The notes beneath the pieces were generated by a model that had not been told where the DNA came from, searched no databases, and saw nothing but the letters and a program-made list of their open reading frames with translations. This document shows, in pieces, positions 1 to 5,214 of a DNA stretch of 5,214 bases. The position numbers and the translations under genes were made by a program. The stretch covers positions 1 through 5,214 of the forward strand of contig WLPB01000086.1 of assembly GCA_009698975.1 (NCBI GenBank), in the 5' to 3' direction. Every line of letters begins with the position of its first letter. Position 1 is the stretch's first letter. Origin of the DNA: Actinomycetota bacterium (GTDB lineage Bacteria; Actinomycetota; Actinomycetes; Nanopelagicales; Nanopelagicaceae).

Positions 1-19
1 TGGTGATATCTCGTGTCAT
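1..19 (-). CDS. Possible start of a divergent gene, cut by the window edge
   Basis: Read on the minus strand, an ATG at 19-17 opens a frame MTRDIT that runs off the left edge. A purine-rich GGAGAGG (positions 36-30) lies 10 nt upstream and could be its ribosome binding site. The ATG overlaps by ATGA the stop codon of an 11-codon minus-strand ORF (51-16), which has its own strong AAGGAG. Only six codons are visible, so no function can be given and the gene itself is uncertain. A gene here would be divergent from the isomerase/dehydrogenase operon, a common position for a regulator or a co-regulated enzyme, but that is inference. Confidence 0.3.
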
Positions 20-82
20 ATTAATTCGACCTCTCCGTCGTTAGAGTCCATTGTGCTCCTTCCTTTCGAGATGTCCATCTCC

Positions 83-88
83 TACACT
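83..88 (+). promoter_or_regulatory. Candidate -10 element (TACACT) for a leaderless transcript
   Basis: TACACT fits the actinobacterial -10 pattern TAnnnT and ends exactly 6 nt before the ATG at 95. Transcription would therefore start at or next to the first base of the start codon. No Shine-Dalgarno sequence precedes that ATG, which agrees with a leaderless mRNA. No good -35 hexamer is seen at 16-18 nt upstream. The same hexamer-to-ATG spacing occurs before the gene starting at 4056. Confidence 0.5.
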
Positions 89-94
89 CTGACA

Positions 95-850
95 ATGGCT
101 GAAATCACAACGCAGGTCCTCTCCGAGACGCTCGATCAGGTATTGATTATCCGATTTAACCGCCCCGAGAAGATGAATGCGCTCACCAAGGATATGTACG
201 CAGAGTTAACCCGATTGCTCAATGACGCGAACGGCGATTTTGGTATTAGAGCGGTTGTGCTGAGCTCGGTGGGAGATCACTTCACATCGGGTAACGACAT
301 TATGGATTTCATGAACAATCCTCCTACTTCGGAGGATTCAGCAGTTGCTGCATTTCTAGGCTCGCTCCTTAATTTCACTAAGCCACTCATCGCCTCAGTT
401 AAGGGCCACGCTGTGGGCGTTGGTACAACGATGCTTCTCCACTGTGACATCGTGATTGCATCAGATACCGCAAAGTTCTCAATGCCATTTACCTCTCTTG
501 GACTAGTTCCCGAAGCTGGCTCATCGATGCTCTTTCCCGCACTCGTCGGTCACCAACGCGCGGCTAAGATTTTCCTTACTGGCGAAGAGTTTTCTCCGCA
601 GTATGCGCAAGAAATCGGCTTGGTCGCTGAAGTTATATCGGATTCAGAGCATGAAGCTATTGCGATTGCAAAGGTAATTGCTGAGCAGCCTCCGACAGCA
701 GTACTCAATACCAAGGCCCTCATGAAAGCTAGCCGTCATGATGCGGTAGCTGCCGTCATGCAGGCAGAATTTCAAATATTTGCATTAGCCTTAGAGTCAG
801 AAGAATTTGCAGATGCCGTGATGAAAAAAATGTCAAAGAGGAGCAAGTAA
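95..850 (+). CDS. Enoyl-CoA hydratase/isomerase (crotonase) family protein, probably delta3,delta2-enoyl-CoA isomerase
   Basis: This 251-residue cytoplasmic crotonase-fold enzyme acts on acyl-CoA thioesters. The oxyanion-hole segments are visible at residues 63-68 (FTSGND) and 104-110 (GHAVGVG). Aligned by eye with mitochondrial enoyl-CoA hydratase, the two hydratase glutamates (Glu144 and Glu164 of the rat enzyme) are replaced by Thr112 and Phe132. A glutamate is instead present at residue 140 in LGLVPEAGSS, the position of the catalytic Glu in ECI2/yeast Eci1-type isomerases. Shifting a 3-enoyl to a 2-enoyl-CoA double bond, an auxiliary step of unsaturated fatty acid beta-oxidation, is therefore more likely than hydration. 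The ATG at 95 is preferred over in-frame GTG 53 and ATG 71 because it has a -10 hexamer 6 nt upstream, gives normal family length, and no start has a Shine-Dalgarno. The stop directly abuts the next gene. Fold assignment is firm; the exact reaction is inferred. Confidence 0.9.
   Translation: MAEITTQVLSETLDQVLIIRFNRPEKMNALTKDMYAELTRLLNDANGDFGIRAVVLSSVGDHFTSGNDIMDFMNNPPTSEDSAVAAFLGSLLNFTKPLIASVKGHAVGVGTTMLLHCDIVIASDTAKFSMPFTSLGLVPEAGSSMLFPALVGHQRAAKIFLTGEEFSPQYAQEIGLVAEVISDSEHEAIAIAKVIAEQPPTAVLNTKALMKASRHDAVAAVMQAEFQIFALALESEEFADAVMKKMSKRSK
837..843 (+). promoter_or_regulatory. Ribosome binding site of the dehydrogenase gene
   Basis: AGAGGAG lies inside the last codons of the isomerase gene, 7 nt before the ATG at 851. 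The stop codon TAA (848-850) directly touches that ATG, so translation of the two genes is probably coupled on one mRNA. Confidence 0.7.
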
Positions 851-1681
851 ATGTCACTAGCCGGAAAACGTATCTTCATCACTGGAGGATCTCGAGGAAT
901 AGGTCTTGCTATTGCTTTACGCGCTGCGCGCGATGGAGCATCGATTGCAATTGCAGCAAAGACTGCAGACCCAAATCCTAAGCTACCTGGAACAATTTTT
1001 TCTGCCGCCGAGGAGATTCGTGCAGCCGGGGGAGTAGCCCTTCCGATTCAATGCGACATTCGCGATGAGAATCAGATCGAAGCTGCTATTCGCCAGACTT
1101 CGCAAGAATTTGGCGGAATCGATATTTTGATTAACAATGCCAGCGCCATCAATCTCACCAAAACTGAAGTAACGCCAGCTAAACGATTTGACCTAATGTT
1201 TGATGTCAACGTTCGCGGCACATTCTTAACTTCACAAGCTGCCATACCGCATCTACGGGAATCAGCAGAGCAGGGCCGTAATCCTCATATCCTCACTCTT
1301 TCGCCGCCACTTTCGATGAAGTCAAAGTGGTTCAAAAATCATGTTGCTTACACAATGGCTAAGTACGGCATGAGTATGTGCGTGCTTGGCATGGCCGATG
1401 AATTTAAACGCGATGGCATCGCTGTCAACGCGCTCTGGCCACGCACAGCAATCGATACTGCAGCCCTTGCGATGATTCCGGGAATTGATACAGCTGCCTG
1501 CCGTACCCCAGAAATCTTGGCAGATGCCGCGTACATCATTCTCAATCGTGATTCTAGGGAAGCTTCTGGAAACTTCTATGTTGATGATGAAGTCCTGGCG
1601 AGTGAGGGAATCACCGATCTGGAAAAGTATTCAGTAGTACCAGGTACTAAAGATTTCTTACTCGACTTCTTCCTGGATTAA
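851..1681 (+). CDS. HSDL2-like short-chain dehydrogenase/reductase (SDR family)
   Basis: This 276-residue NAD(P)-dependent oxidoreductase has a complete classical SDR core. The dinucleotide-binding motif TGGSRGIG is at 11-18, CDI at 68-70 contacts the adenine ring in this family, and NNAS is at 95-98 in place of the usual NNAG. The structural Asn is at 120, and the catalytic residues are Ser151, Tyr167 and Lys171 (YTMAK). Segments such as SPPLS (151-155), AYTMAKYGMSM and ALWPRTAI (194-201), with a C-terminal DFFLD, closely resemble the dehydrogenase part of animal hydroxysteroid dehydrogenase-like protein 2, from memory. The SCP2 lipid-binding domain of animal HSDL2 is absent. The substrate is unknown; a hydroxyacyl, steroid-like or isoprenoid-derived compound is possible. 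It is the second gene of an operon with the upstream isomerase and ends 16 nt before a convergent gene. Family assignment is strong, specificity is not. Confidence 0.9.
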   Translation: MSLAGKRIFITGGSRGIGLAIALRAARDGASIAIAAKTADPNPKLPGTIFSAAEEIRAAGGVALPIQCDIRDENQIEAAIRQTSQEFGGIDILINNASAINLTKTEVTPAKRFDLMFDVNVRGTFLTSQAAIPHLRESAEQGRNPHILTLSPPLSMKSKWFKNHVAYTMAKYGMSMCVLGMADEFKRDGIAVNALWPRTAIDTAALAMIPGIDTAACRTPEILADAAYIILNRDSREASGNFYVDDEVLASEGITDLEKYSVVPGTKDFLLDFFLD

Positions 1682-1697
1682 GTCTCTCCGCACACTT

Positions 1698-2390
1698 CTA
1701 TAGGCGGCTTAAACCTCGTTCTGCTTCACGCACTGCAACCCGGTCCAAATCTGGGTGGTCCTTGAGAAACTTCTGGACTGCACTGGGGTTTACTCGAGCA
1801 ATATCTCGCAACGCCCAACCAATCGCTTTTACTATAAAGAACTCTTTTGATTCTGAGTGATCATCGCAGTATCCAAGTACTAACTTCACATCAGTCTCGT
1901 ACTTGCGCCCTCGCTGATGTTGAATAGCTGCGCGATTGAGCCATATGTTTTCGGATTTATTCCATTTCTCCATTAACTTCTCGCACCCATACTTATCTGT
2001 CAGGGGAGAGATAGCTACGCTACCGAGTCCATCGACCGTGTCCCACCATGACTTATGGGTGATCAGGTATTCGACATGCGCCTGTAAGAAATTCTTGTCT
2101 ACGACGCCGATATGAATATCAATCAAATCATTGGCAGCATATTGGAATTCCCGTTCATCCATCTTCCAAAGCGCTCTTGAAGTCATTCCCAGGTCAGCGG
2201 AAGTTGGAACCTTTAACTCTCTGGCAATCTTCTTAACCAGAACGCGTCGCTCTGGAGTAGCGACTCCTATAAACGGGGCTATATCTTTCATGTAAGCCTG
2301 TGCGCCAATCGCGCGCTTGCGATCTCCAATTTTAAAGAGCGACTTCGATAGAGAGTTAGTGAAATCTTCTTCGTAGCTCACGGAACGCAT
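1698..2390 (-). CDS. DNA alkylation repair protein, AlkD-like glycosylase
   Basis: This 230-residue protein fits the AlkD family (HEAT-like helical repeats that remove N3- and N7-alkylated purines). The four residues known to line the DNA-binding cleft of Bacillus cereus AlkD (Trp109, Asp113, Arg148, Trp187) appear to be present. They are Trp116 and Asp120 in SWWDTVD, Arg153 in WLNRAAIQHQ, and Trp192 in KAIGWALRDIARVNP. Other family segments include ALWKMDEREFQYAANDLI near 73-90. The frame stays open upstream to 2615, but the ATG at 2390 is chosen. It has GGAGG 10 nt upstream, gives the usual family length, and avoids overlapping the divergent gene that starts at 2507. The gene is convergent with the dehydrogenase and divergent from the small secreted protein, so it is probably transcribed alone. 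Activity is likely but inferred from the conserved residues. Confidence 0.9.
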   Translation of the reverse strand: MRSVSYEEDFTNSLSKSLFKIGDRKRAIGAQAYMKDIAPFIGVATPERRVLVKKIARELKVPTSADLGMTSRALWKMDEREFQYAANDLIDIHIGVVDKNFLQAHVEYLITHKSWWDTVDGLGSVAISPLTDKYGCEKLMEKWNKSENIWLNRAAIQHQRGRKYETDVKLVLGYCDDHSESKEFFIVKAIGWALRDIARVNPSAVQKFLKDHPDLDRVAVREAERGLSRL

Positions 2391-2400
2391 TCTATCTTTT

Positions 2401-2405
2401 CCTCC
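2401..2405 (-). promoter_or_regulatory. Ribosome binding site that fixes the AlkD-like start
   Basis: On the minus strand the sequence reads GGAGG followed by 10 nt and then the ATG at 2390-2388. This is the only strong Shine-Dalgarno near a candidate start in this frame. It is the main reason for rejecting the 75-codon upstream extension. Confidence 0.65.
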
Positions 2406-2470
2406 ATAATGAACGACCAGATATGTGAAGCTATCGTTTCCTAATCGAATGTTTAGCGTGAATTTGCCCT

Positions 2471-2476
2471 CATAAT
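2471..2476 (+). promoter_or_regulatory. Weak candidate -10 element (CATAAT) for the small secreted protein gene
   Basis: CATAAT matches TATAAT at five of six positions. It would start transcription near 2483, leaving a leader of about 24 nt that includes the ribosome binding site. A second match, an extended -10 TGCTATAAA at 2481-2489, would start transcription within the Shine-Dalgarno and is less likely. Neither has a clear -35. The 116-bp gap between 2390 and 2507 must hold promoters for both divergent genes; I see no clear one for the AlkD-like gene. Confidence 0.25.
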
Positions 2477-2494
2477 CTGCTGCTATAAAACACT

Positions 2495-2501
2495 TAAGGA
2501 G
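2495..2501 (+). promoter_or_regulatory. Ribosome binding site of the small secreted protein gene
   Basis: TAAGGAG is followed by 5 nt and then the ATG at 2507. It is a strong site and supports this start. Confidence 0.7.
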
Positions 2502-2506
2502 CACAT

Positions 2507-2872
2507 ATGAGGAATACGAAGCAGCTAAGAAGAAATTCCGTAATTGGTATCCTGGTAAGCGTGGGGGTGTTAGGAGCGAATAGCGCCCAAGCGTTCGATT
2601 GGTCTGAGACCCCACGTGTTATCGGTACCGTCGTCGGCGGAGGTATAGGCGGTGCAATAGGTTCATTCTCAACAAACCCATTTGTTGTGGGAGCAACAGG
2701 GGCACTGGGTTCCATTGTGGGAGCAGAAGCCGGAGTCTATGTGGCTGAGAATCCGAAGAAGAGTGTAAAGATCGCTTCGGTAGCAGCATCCAGCCCATCA
2801 GGCTGGATGAGCCAAGGAGTAAGTCTGGGCATCTCTAAGGGCGTCTCTTTTATTAAGGGACTCTTCTCCTAG
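2507..2872 (+). CDS. Small secreted glycine-zipper protein of unknown function
   Basis: I do not recognise this 121-residue protein beyond its general features. It has a typical Sec signal peptide: a basic N-region (MRNTKQLRRN), a hydrophobic core at about 11-23, and an ANSAQA cleavage motif ending at residue 29, leaving about 92 mature residues. The mature part has two GxxxG runs, Gly40/44/48/52 and Gly68/72/76, separated by a short NPF segment. This is a glycine-zipper pattern suited to tight helix packing or membrane insertion. The C-terminus (about 104-121) is a Gly/Ser/Lys-containing stretch, GVSLGISKGVSFIKGLFS, that could form a cationic amphipathic helix. There are no cysteines. A strong ribosome binding site and signal peptide make it a real gene. 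Possible roles include a membrane or envelope protein or a bacteriocin-like pore former; the sequence does not decide. No immunity or transporter gene lies beside it. Confidence 0.8.
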   Translation: MRNTKQLRRNSVIGILVSVGVLGANSAQAFDWSETPRVIGTVVGGGIGGAIGSFSTNPFVVGATGALGSIVGAEAGVYVAENPKKSVKIASVAASSPSGWMSQGVSLGISKGVSFIKGLFS

Positions 2873-2886
2873 TGGATTCCTTGATT

Positions 2887-4056
2887 TCACTTCTTGACTA
2901 GCGCCCATCCTTTTGGGCACTTCACCTGAGATGTTTTGAAAATTTTCTTTGAACTTCCTTTTTTACAGGTGTAGGTCTTCAGCGTCTTTACGCCCTTAAC
3001 AACGATGTTGGGCGCGCTGTAATGGAAACCATATGCGTGAATGAGCAGCGACTTTCCCTTAATTGAAACGGTTGTAGTGGCAATCTGAGGAGTGCCATCG
3101 CTATCAGTGACACTGATTTCAACTTTTGGCGACTTAGTAAGCGTATTGTTGGTGAACTTGCAGTCAATCCAGGCCAAGGGAATCTCTGCCAGAAAGTACC
3201 CAACATTCTGACTTCCATCAGCCTTAAAGTGCGGCGCTGCGACGTTGAAAAACAGTGTTGAGGCATCTGACATAGATGGCATTCCGGTACTAGATGAGTT
3301 ACTTGATGTCACCGTGTAACCAAATTCAGAGCAGGTCGTATCAAATGCGGATCCGCTCGGAATATCGCTCAGGTGATCTAAGCGCCAATATAACGCTGGT
3401 CGATCCTCATCCGCTCGTGTTGTGTCACTATTCGGACCATATAACTCTGCATACTTTGCTTGATCCGCGAAAACAGATTGGAATGTTTTCGAACCGGAGA
3501 ATTTCCATTCTCGCCCACCAGAAATTATCTTCACGGAAGCCTTAGCGCCTCTAGCAAACATCGAAATATCTTGAGGCTTGAGCCAGCTAGTGCGTAGCGT
3601 TATTGTGAAGTAATCCTTCATATCAACGTTCTCGAGGTTGCCCCAAATGTGTGCATCGAGCACTGGGATACCAACACCCACCCGCTTATTGATATTCCAC
3701 ACTGATGGCGGAGTTAGTTCGACGTCACCATTTACCGTGATATTTGGACCGTTGTTAGAGCCCGAGTGATAGCTCCATGTCATATATCCTGAATCATTGC
3801 TAAGCCCATTTTCACCTAAAGTCATCACTCCGTTGATCCGATTATGAGTGGCTAGCTCGCTTGTTCCATCTGGATGTTCGACTAGTAATGAGACCACACA
3901 ATCGAGATCACTTGCGGTGGTGCAATAGTCGAGGTCGCTTGTAACAGGAATTTCTGGGTCTACCAGTGCGGTTGCCAGGGGAGAGTTAGGTACTAGAAGG
4001 GAAAACAGAAGCACGGTTGATGCAATTAGCACCTTGAATGTGAGAGGACTTCGCAT
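2887..4056 (-). CDS. Secreted protein of unknown function with a Cys/Lys-rich C-terminal tail
   Basis: This 389-residue exported protein matches no enzyme family I can name. It begins with a Sec signal peptide: a basic residue at Lys8, a hydrophobic core at about 9-22, and probable cleavage after LATA at 30. The mature part is rich in beta-prone Ser/Thr/Val segments and contains six cysteines (45, 53, 242, 299, 363, 380), an even number that fits three disulfides. Cys45 and Cys53 form a close pair near the N-terminus. The last 30 residues hold YTCKKG and VKCPKGW in a strongly basic tail. From memory, such two-Cys Lys-rich ends recur in secreted proteins of freshwater Actinobacteria, perhaps for binding to the cell wall or another polymer. 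There is no LPxTG motif or C-terminal membrane helix. A hexamer TATAGT 6 nt before the ATG supports this start and a leaderless mRNA. It lies downstream of another exported-protein gene and is convergent with the small glycine-zipper gene, 14 nt away. Confidence 0.85.
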   Translation of the reverse strand: MRSPLTFKVLIASTVLLFSLLVPNSPLATALVDPEIPVTSDLDYCTTASDLDCVVSLLVEHPDGTSELATHNRINGVMTLGENGLSNDSGYMTWSYHSGSNNGPNITVNGDVELTPPSVWNINKRVGVGIPVLDAHIWGNLENVDMKDYFTITLRTSWLKPQDISMFARGAKASVKIISGGREWKFSGSKTFQSVFADQAKYAELYGPNSDTTRADEDRPALYWRLDHLSDIPSGSAFDTTCSEFGYTVTSSNSSSTGMPSMSDASTLFFNVAAPHFKADGSQNVGYFLAEIPLAWIDCKFTNNTLTKSPKVEISVTDSDGTPQIATTTVSIKGKSLLIHAYGFHYSAPNIVVKGVKTLKTYTCKKGSSKKIFKTSQVKCPKGWALVKK

Positions 4057-4062
4057 TGTAGA

Positions 4063-4068
4063 ACTATA
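4063..4068 (-). promoter_or_regulatory. Candidate -10 element (TATAGT) for a leaderless transcript
   Basis: On the minus strand TATAGT is followed by 6 nt (TCTACA) and the ATG at 4056, so transcription should start at the start codon. There is no Shine-Dalgarno. No convincing -35 is seen at normal distance; a TTGACC at 4106-4101 is about 32 nt away, too far. The element sits in the 68-bp gap after the LamG gene, so the secreted-protein gene can be expressed independently. An 8-bp perfect palindrome GACCGGTC (4097-4104) lies upstream and could be an operator, though one this short may be chance. Confidence 0.5.
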
Positions 4069-4124
4069 GGCAATCGGCGATTTCTGAGCTTGATTAGACC
4101 GGTCAATATTCGAAGCCTCAGAGA

Positions 4125-5214
4125 TTAGGAATGTGGGGTGCTCTGAAGAGTGAAAGTTTGAACAGAGGAGGAGATGGCGGTAGGTGTATCAAAGGAGATG
4201 GTAAATGATCCAGATGGAGGGTTAGAAACACTGGTAACTGTTGTTCCGGCAGAGTTACTTCCTTGGACGAAACCCGCACCACTGGCGTAGACCGTCGCCG
4301 AGGTGGATGAAGTGTTGAAGAGCGCAATTGCCCGTGAAGCAGAAGGAAAAGGACTCTGACTTACCGATATCGGAGAACCGTTAACCTTATTGATCGTGAT
4401 GTTGCTCCCAGAGGTGTCGTTCAAAAATGAGGCTCCAGATGGCGTTTCCAATAGAAGTTGGGTACCCGGAATGTTTGAGAGCATGGTTGTCGACGGCGTG
4501 AAGTTGGAGGTGTATACAGCGGTACCGATAACGTATCGGAAATCACTTATGTATCCATTGAAGAACTCGTTGTATGTCAAAAAGCTTTTTGCACCTATCG
4601 CCAGGCTCGTACTGGTGCTGCCTGAAAAGTTGAAGGGGCTGCCGATAGCAGTTCCATTGAGATACACAGTCCAAACGGTAGTTCCACTTCTTACTATCGC
4701 AATATGGTTCCATTTGTTTTGCAGAAATGTGCCAGTTGTACGAAGCATGAAAGAGCTACCAACCGAAATCGTAATTCCGCCACCTTCGAGCGAGACATCC
4801 ATTCCATCAGCACCGCCTGAGTTAGTGCGGGTCTGCATCATTCCCTGTGTCGCAGGCGAGGCGGATGTATTGTAAAACCACCACTCGTAAGTCGTGGATG
4901 TCGTGCCTGGCGCAGCAACTGTTGCAATCAGATATGGACTAGAAAGGCCGATGTTGGTAAAACCGATACTCCCGTTGGGAGCGGCCGGGGCGCTGTAAGA
5001 TCCTAAAACGAAATCACTCCCTATGCATTGTGTCGGAATATTCGACACTGTTACCGACTTAACCAAGTAATTCGTCCCATCAAAGATATTTGTAGGCTTA
5101 ATCGAGAGACTGTTACTTCCAGAACATGCAGTTGTTGTCAGAAAGCCCTGACCAAATTCTGTAGATCCCGAGTTAGTTAAGGAAATATTCGAAGCTACTG
5201 TCGTTCCAGTGACA
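4125..5214 (-). CDS. LamG (concanavalin A-like) domain surface protein, C-terminal part, 5' end beyond the window
   Basis: The frame is open from the right edge to a TAA at 4127-4125, giving 362 visible residues. The in-frame TTG at 5066 is not a real start, because continuous protein-like sequence precedes it. Visible residues 107-257 form a LamG/concanavalin A-like jelly-roll. Its marks are YEWWFYNTS near 109-117, KWNHIAIVRSG at 167-177, VYLNGT at 183-188, NGYISDFRY at 219-227 and YTSNFTPST at 234-242. Such domains usually bind carbohydrate or other surface ligands. Flanking it are Ser/Thr-rich beta segments: before, with Cys30 and Cys63, and after, from about 295 to the end (IALFNTSSTSATVYASG, then SGSFTISFDTP). 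They look like two halves of one domain. There is no LPxTG motif, tail helix or catalytic site. A secreted or cell-surface adhesin-like role is likely; the ligand is unknown. The missing N-terminus may hold further repeats. Confidence 0.85.
   Translation of the reverse strand, partial: VTGTTVASNISLTNSGSTEFGQGFLTTTACSGSNSLSIKPTNIFDGTNYLVKSVTVSNIPTQCIGSDFVLGSYSAPAAPNGSIGFTNIGLSSPYLIATVAAPGTTSTTYEWWFYNTSASPATQGMMQTRTNSGGADGMDVSLEGGGITISVGSSFMLRTTGTFLQNKWNHIAIVRSGTTVWTVYLNGTAIGSPFNFSGSTSTSLAIGAKSFLTYNEFFNGYISDFRYVIGTAVYTSNFTPSTTMLSNIPGTQLLLETPSGASFLNDTSGSNITINKVNGSPISVSQSPFPSASRAIALFNTSSTSATVYASGAGFVQGSNSAGTTVTSVSNPPSGSFTISFDTPTAISSSVQTFTLQSTPHS

Noticed and set aside
53..94. Longer start (GTG 53 or ATG 71) for the isomerase gene
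   Set aside because: No Shine-Dalgarno precedes either, the extra residues do not look like the family N-terminus, and a -10 hexamer sits 6 nt before the ATG at 95.
2391..2615. Upstream extension of the AlkD-like frame by 75 codons to 2615
   Set aside because: It lacks a ribosome binding site that I can see, exceeds the usual length of the family, and overlaps antisense the first 109 bases of the small secreted-protein gene. The ATG at 2390 has GGAGG 10 nt upstream.
2494..2715. Minus-strand frame of 73 codons, rich in proline and isoleucine
   Set aside because: It is antisense to the glycine-zipper gene; the Pro/Thr richness is simply the complement of Gly codons in that gene.
2903..2918. 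Inverted repeat GCCCA ... TGGGC as a possible terminator
   Set aside because: The stem is only 5 bp, it lies within the end of the secreted-protein coding region, and no T-tract follows on either strand.
2988..3545. Open frames of 92 codons (minus) and 83 codons (plus) inside the secreted-protein gene
   Set aside because: Both overlap the 389-residue gene in other frames and have composition typical of shadow frames.
4118..4327. Minus-strand frame of 69 codons at the end of the LamG gene
   Set aside because: It is an alternative frame of the Ser/Thr-rich C-terminus, with no start signal or recognisable product.
4390..4875. Open frame of 161 codons on the + strand
   Set aside because: It lies wholly antisense to the LamG coding region, whose protein has clear family motifs, and shows no ribosome binding site or recognisable domain.

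Overview
This window most likely comes from an actinobacterium of moderate G+C content (by eye just under 50%), plausibly a freshwater lineage such as Nanopelagicales (acI). Three things suggest this. Two genes have a -10-like hexamer exactly 6 nt before the ATG, the pattern of leaderless transcripts that are common in Actinobacteria. Two encoded proteins look like secreted or surface proteins rich in Ser/Thr and beta strands. One of these ends in a short Cys/Lys-rich tail of a kind I recall from that group. The taxonomic call is inference, not proof.

Left third (1-1681, + strand): a two-gene operon with adjacent stop and start codons (TAAATG). It encodes a crotonase-fold enzyme whose active-site residues fit a delta3,delta2-enoyl-CoA isomerase better than a hydratase, followed by an HSDL2-like short-chain dehydrogenase. 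Together they suggest an accessory step of acyl-CoA or lipid metabolism. A divergent gene on the minus strand may start at position 19 and leave the window after six codons.

Middle (1698-2872): an AlkD-type DNA alkylation repair protein on the minus strand, convergent with the operon. It is divergent from a small secreted protein with two glycine-zipper runs, across a 116-bp intergenic region.

Right half (2887-5214, minus strand): two genes for exported proteins. The upstream gene runs off the right edge of the window. It encodes the C-terminal end of a surface-type protein carrying a LamG (concanavalin A-like) domain that appears to be inserted inside a second beta-sandwich domain. The downstream gene encodes a complete 389-residue secreted protein of unknown function, with its own apparent leaderless promoter in the 68-bp gap.

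No tRNA, rRNA, CRISPR array, insertion sequence or convincing intrinsic terminator was found. The least described parts are the glycine-zipper protein, the 389-residue secreted protein and the nested LamG architecture. No complete new system can be claimed from this window alone.
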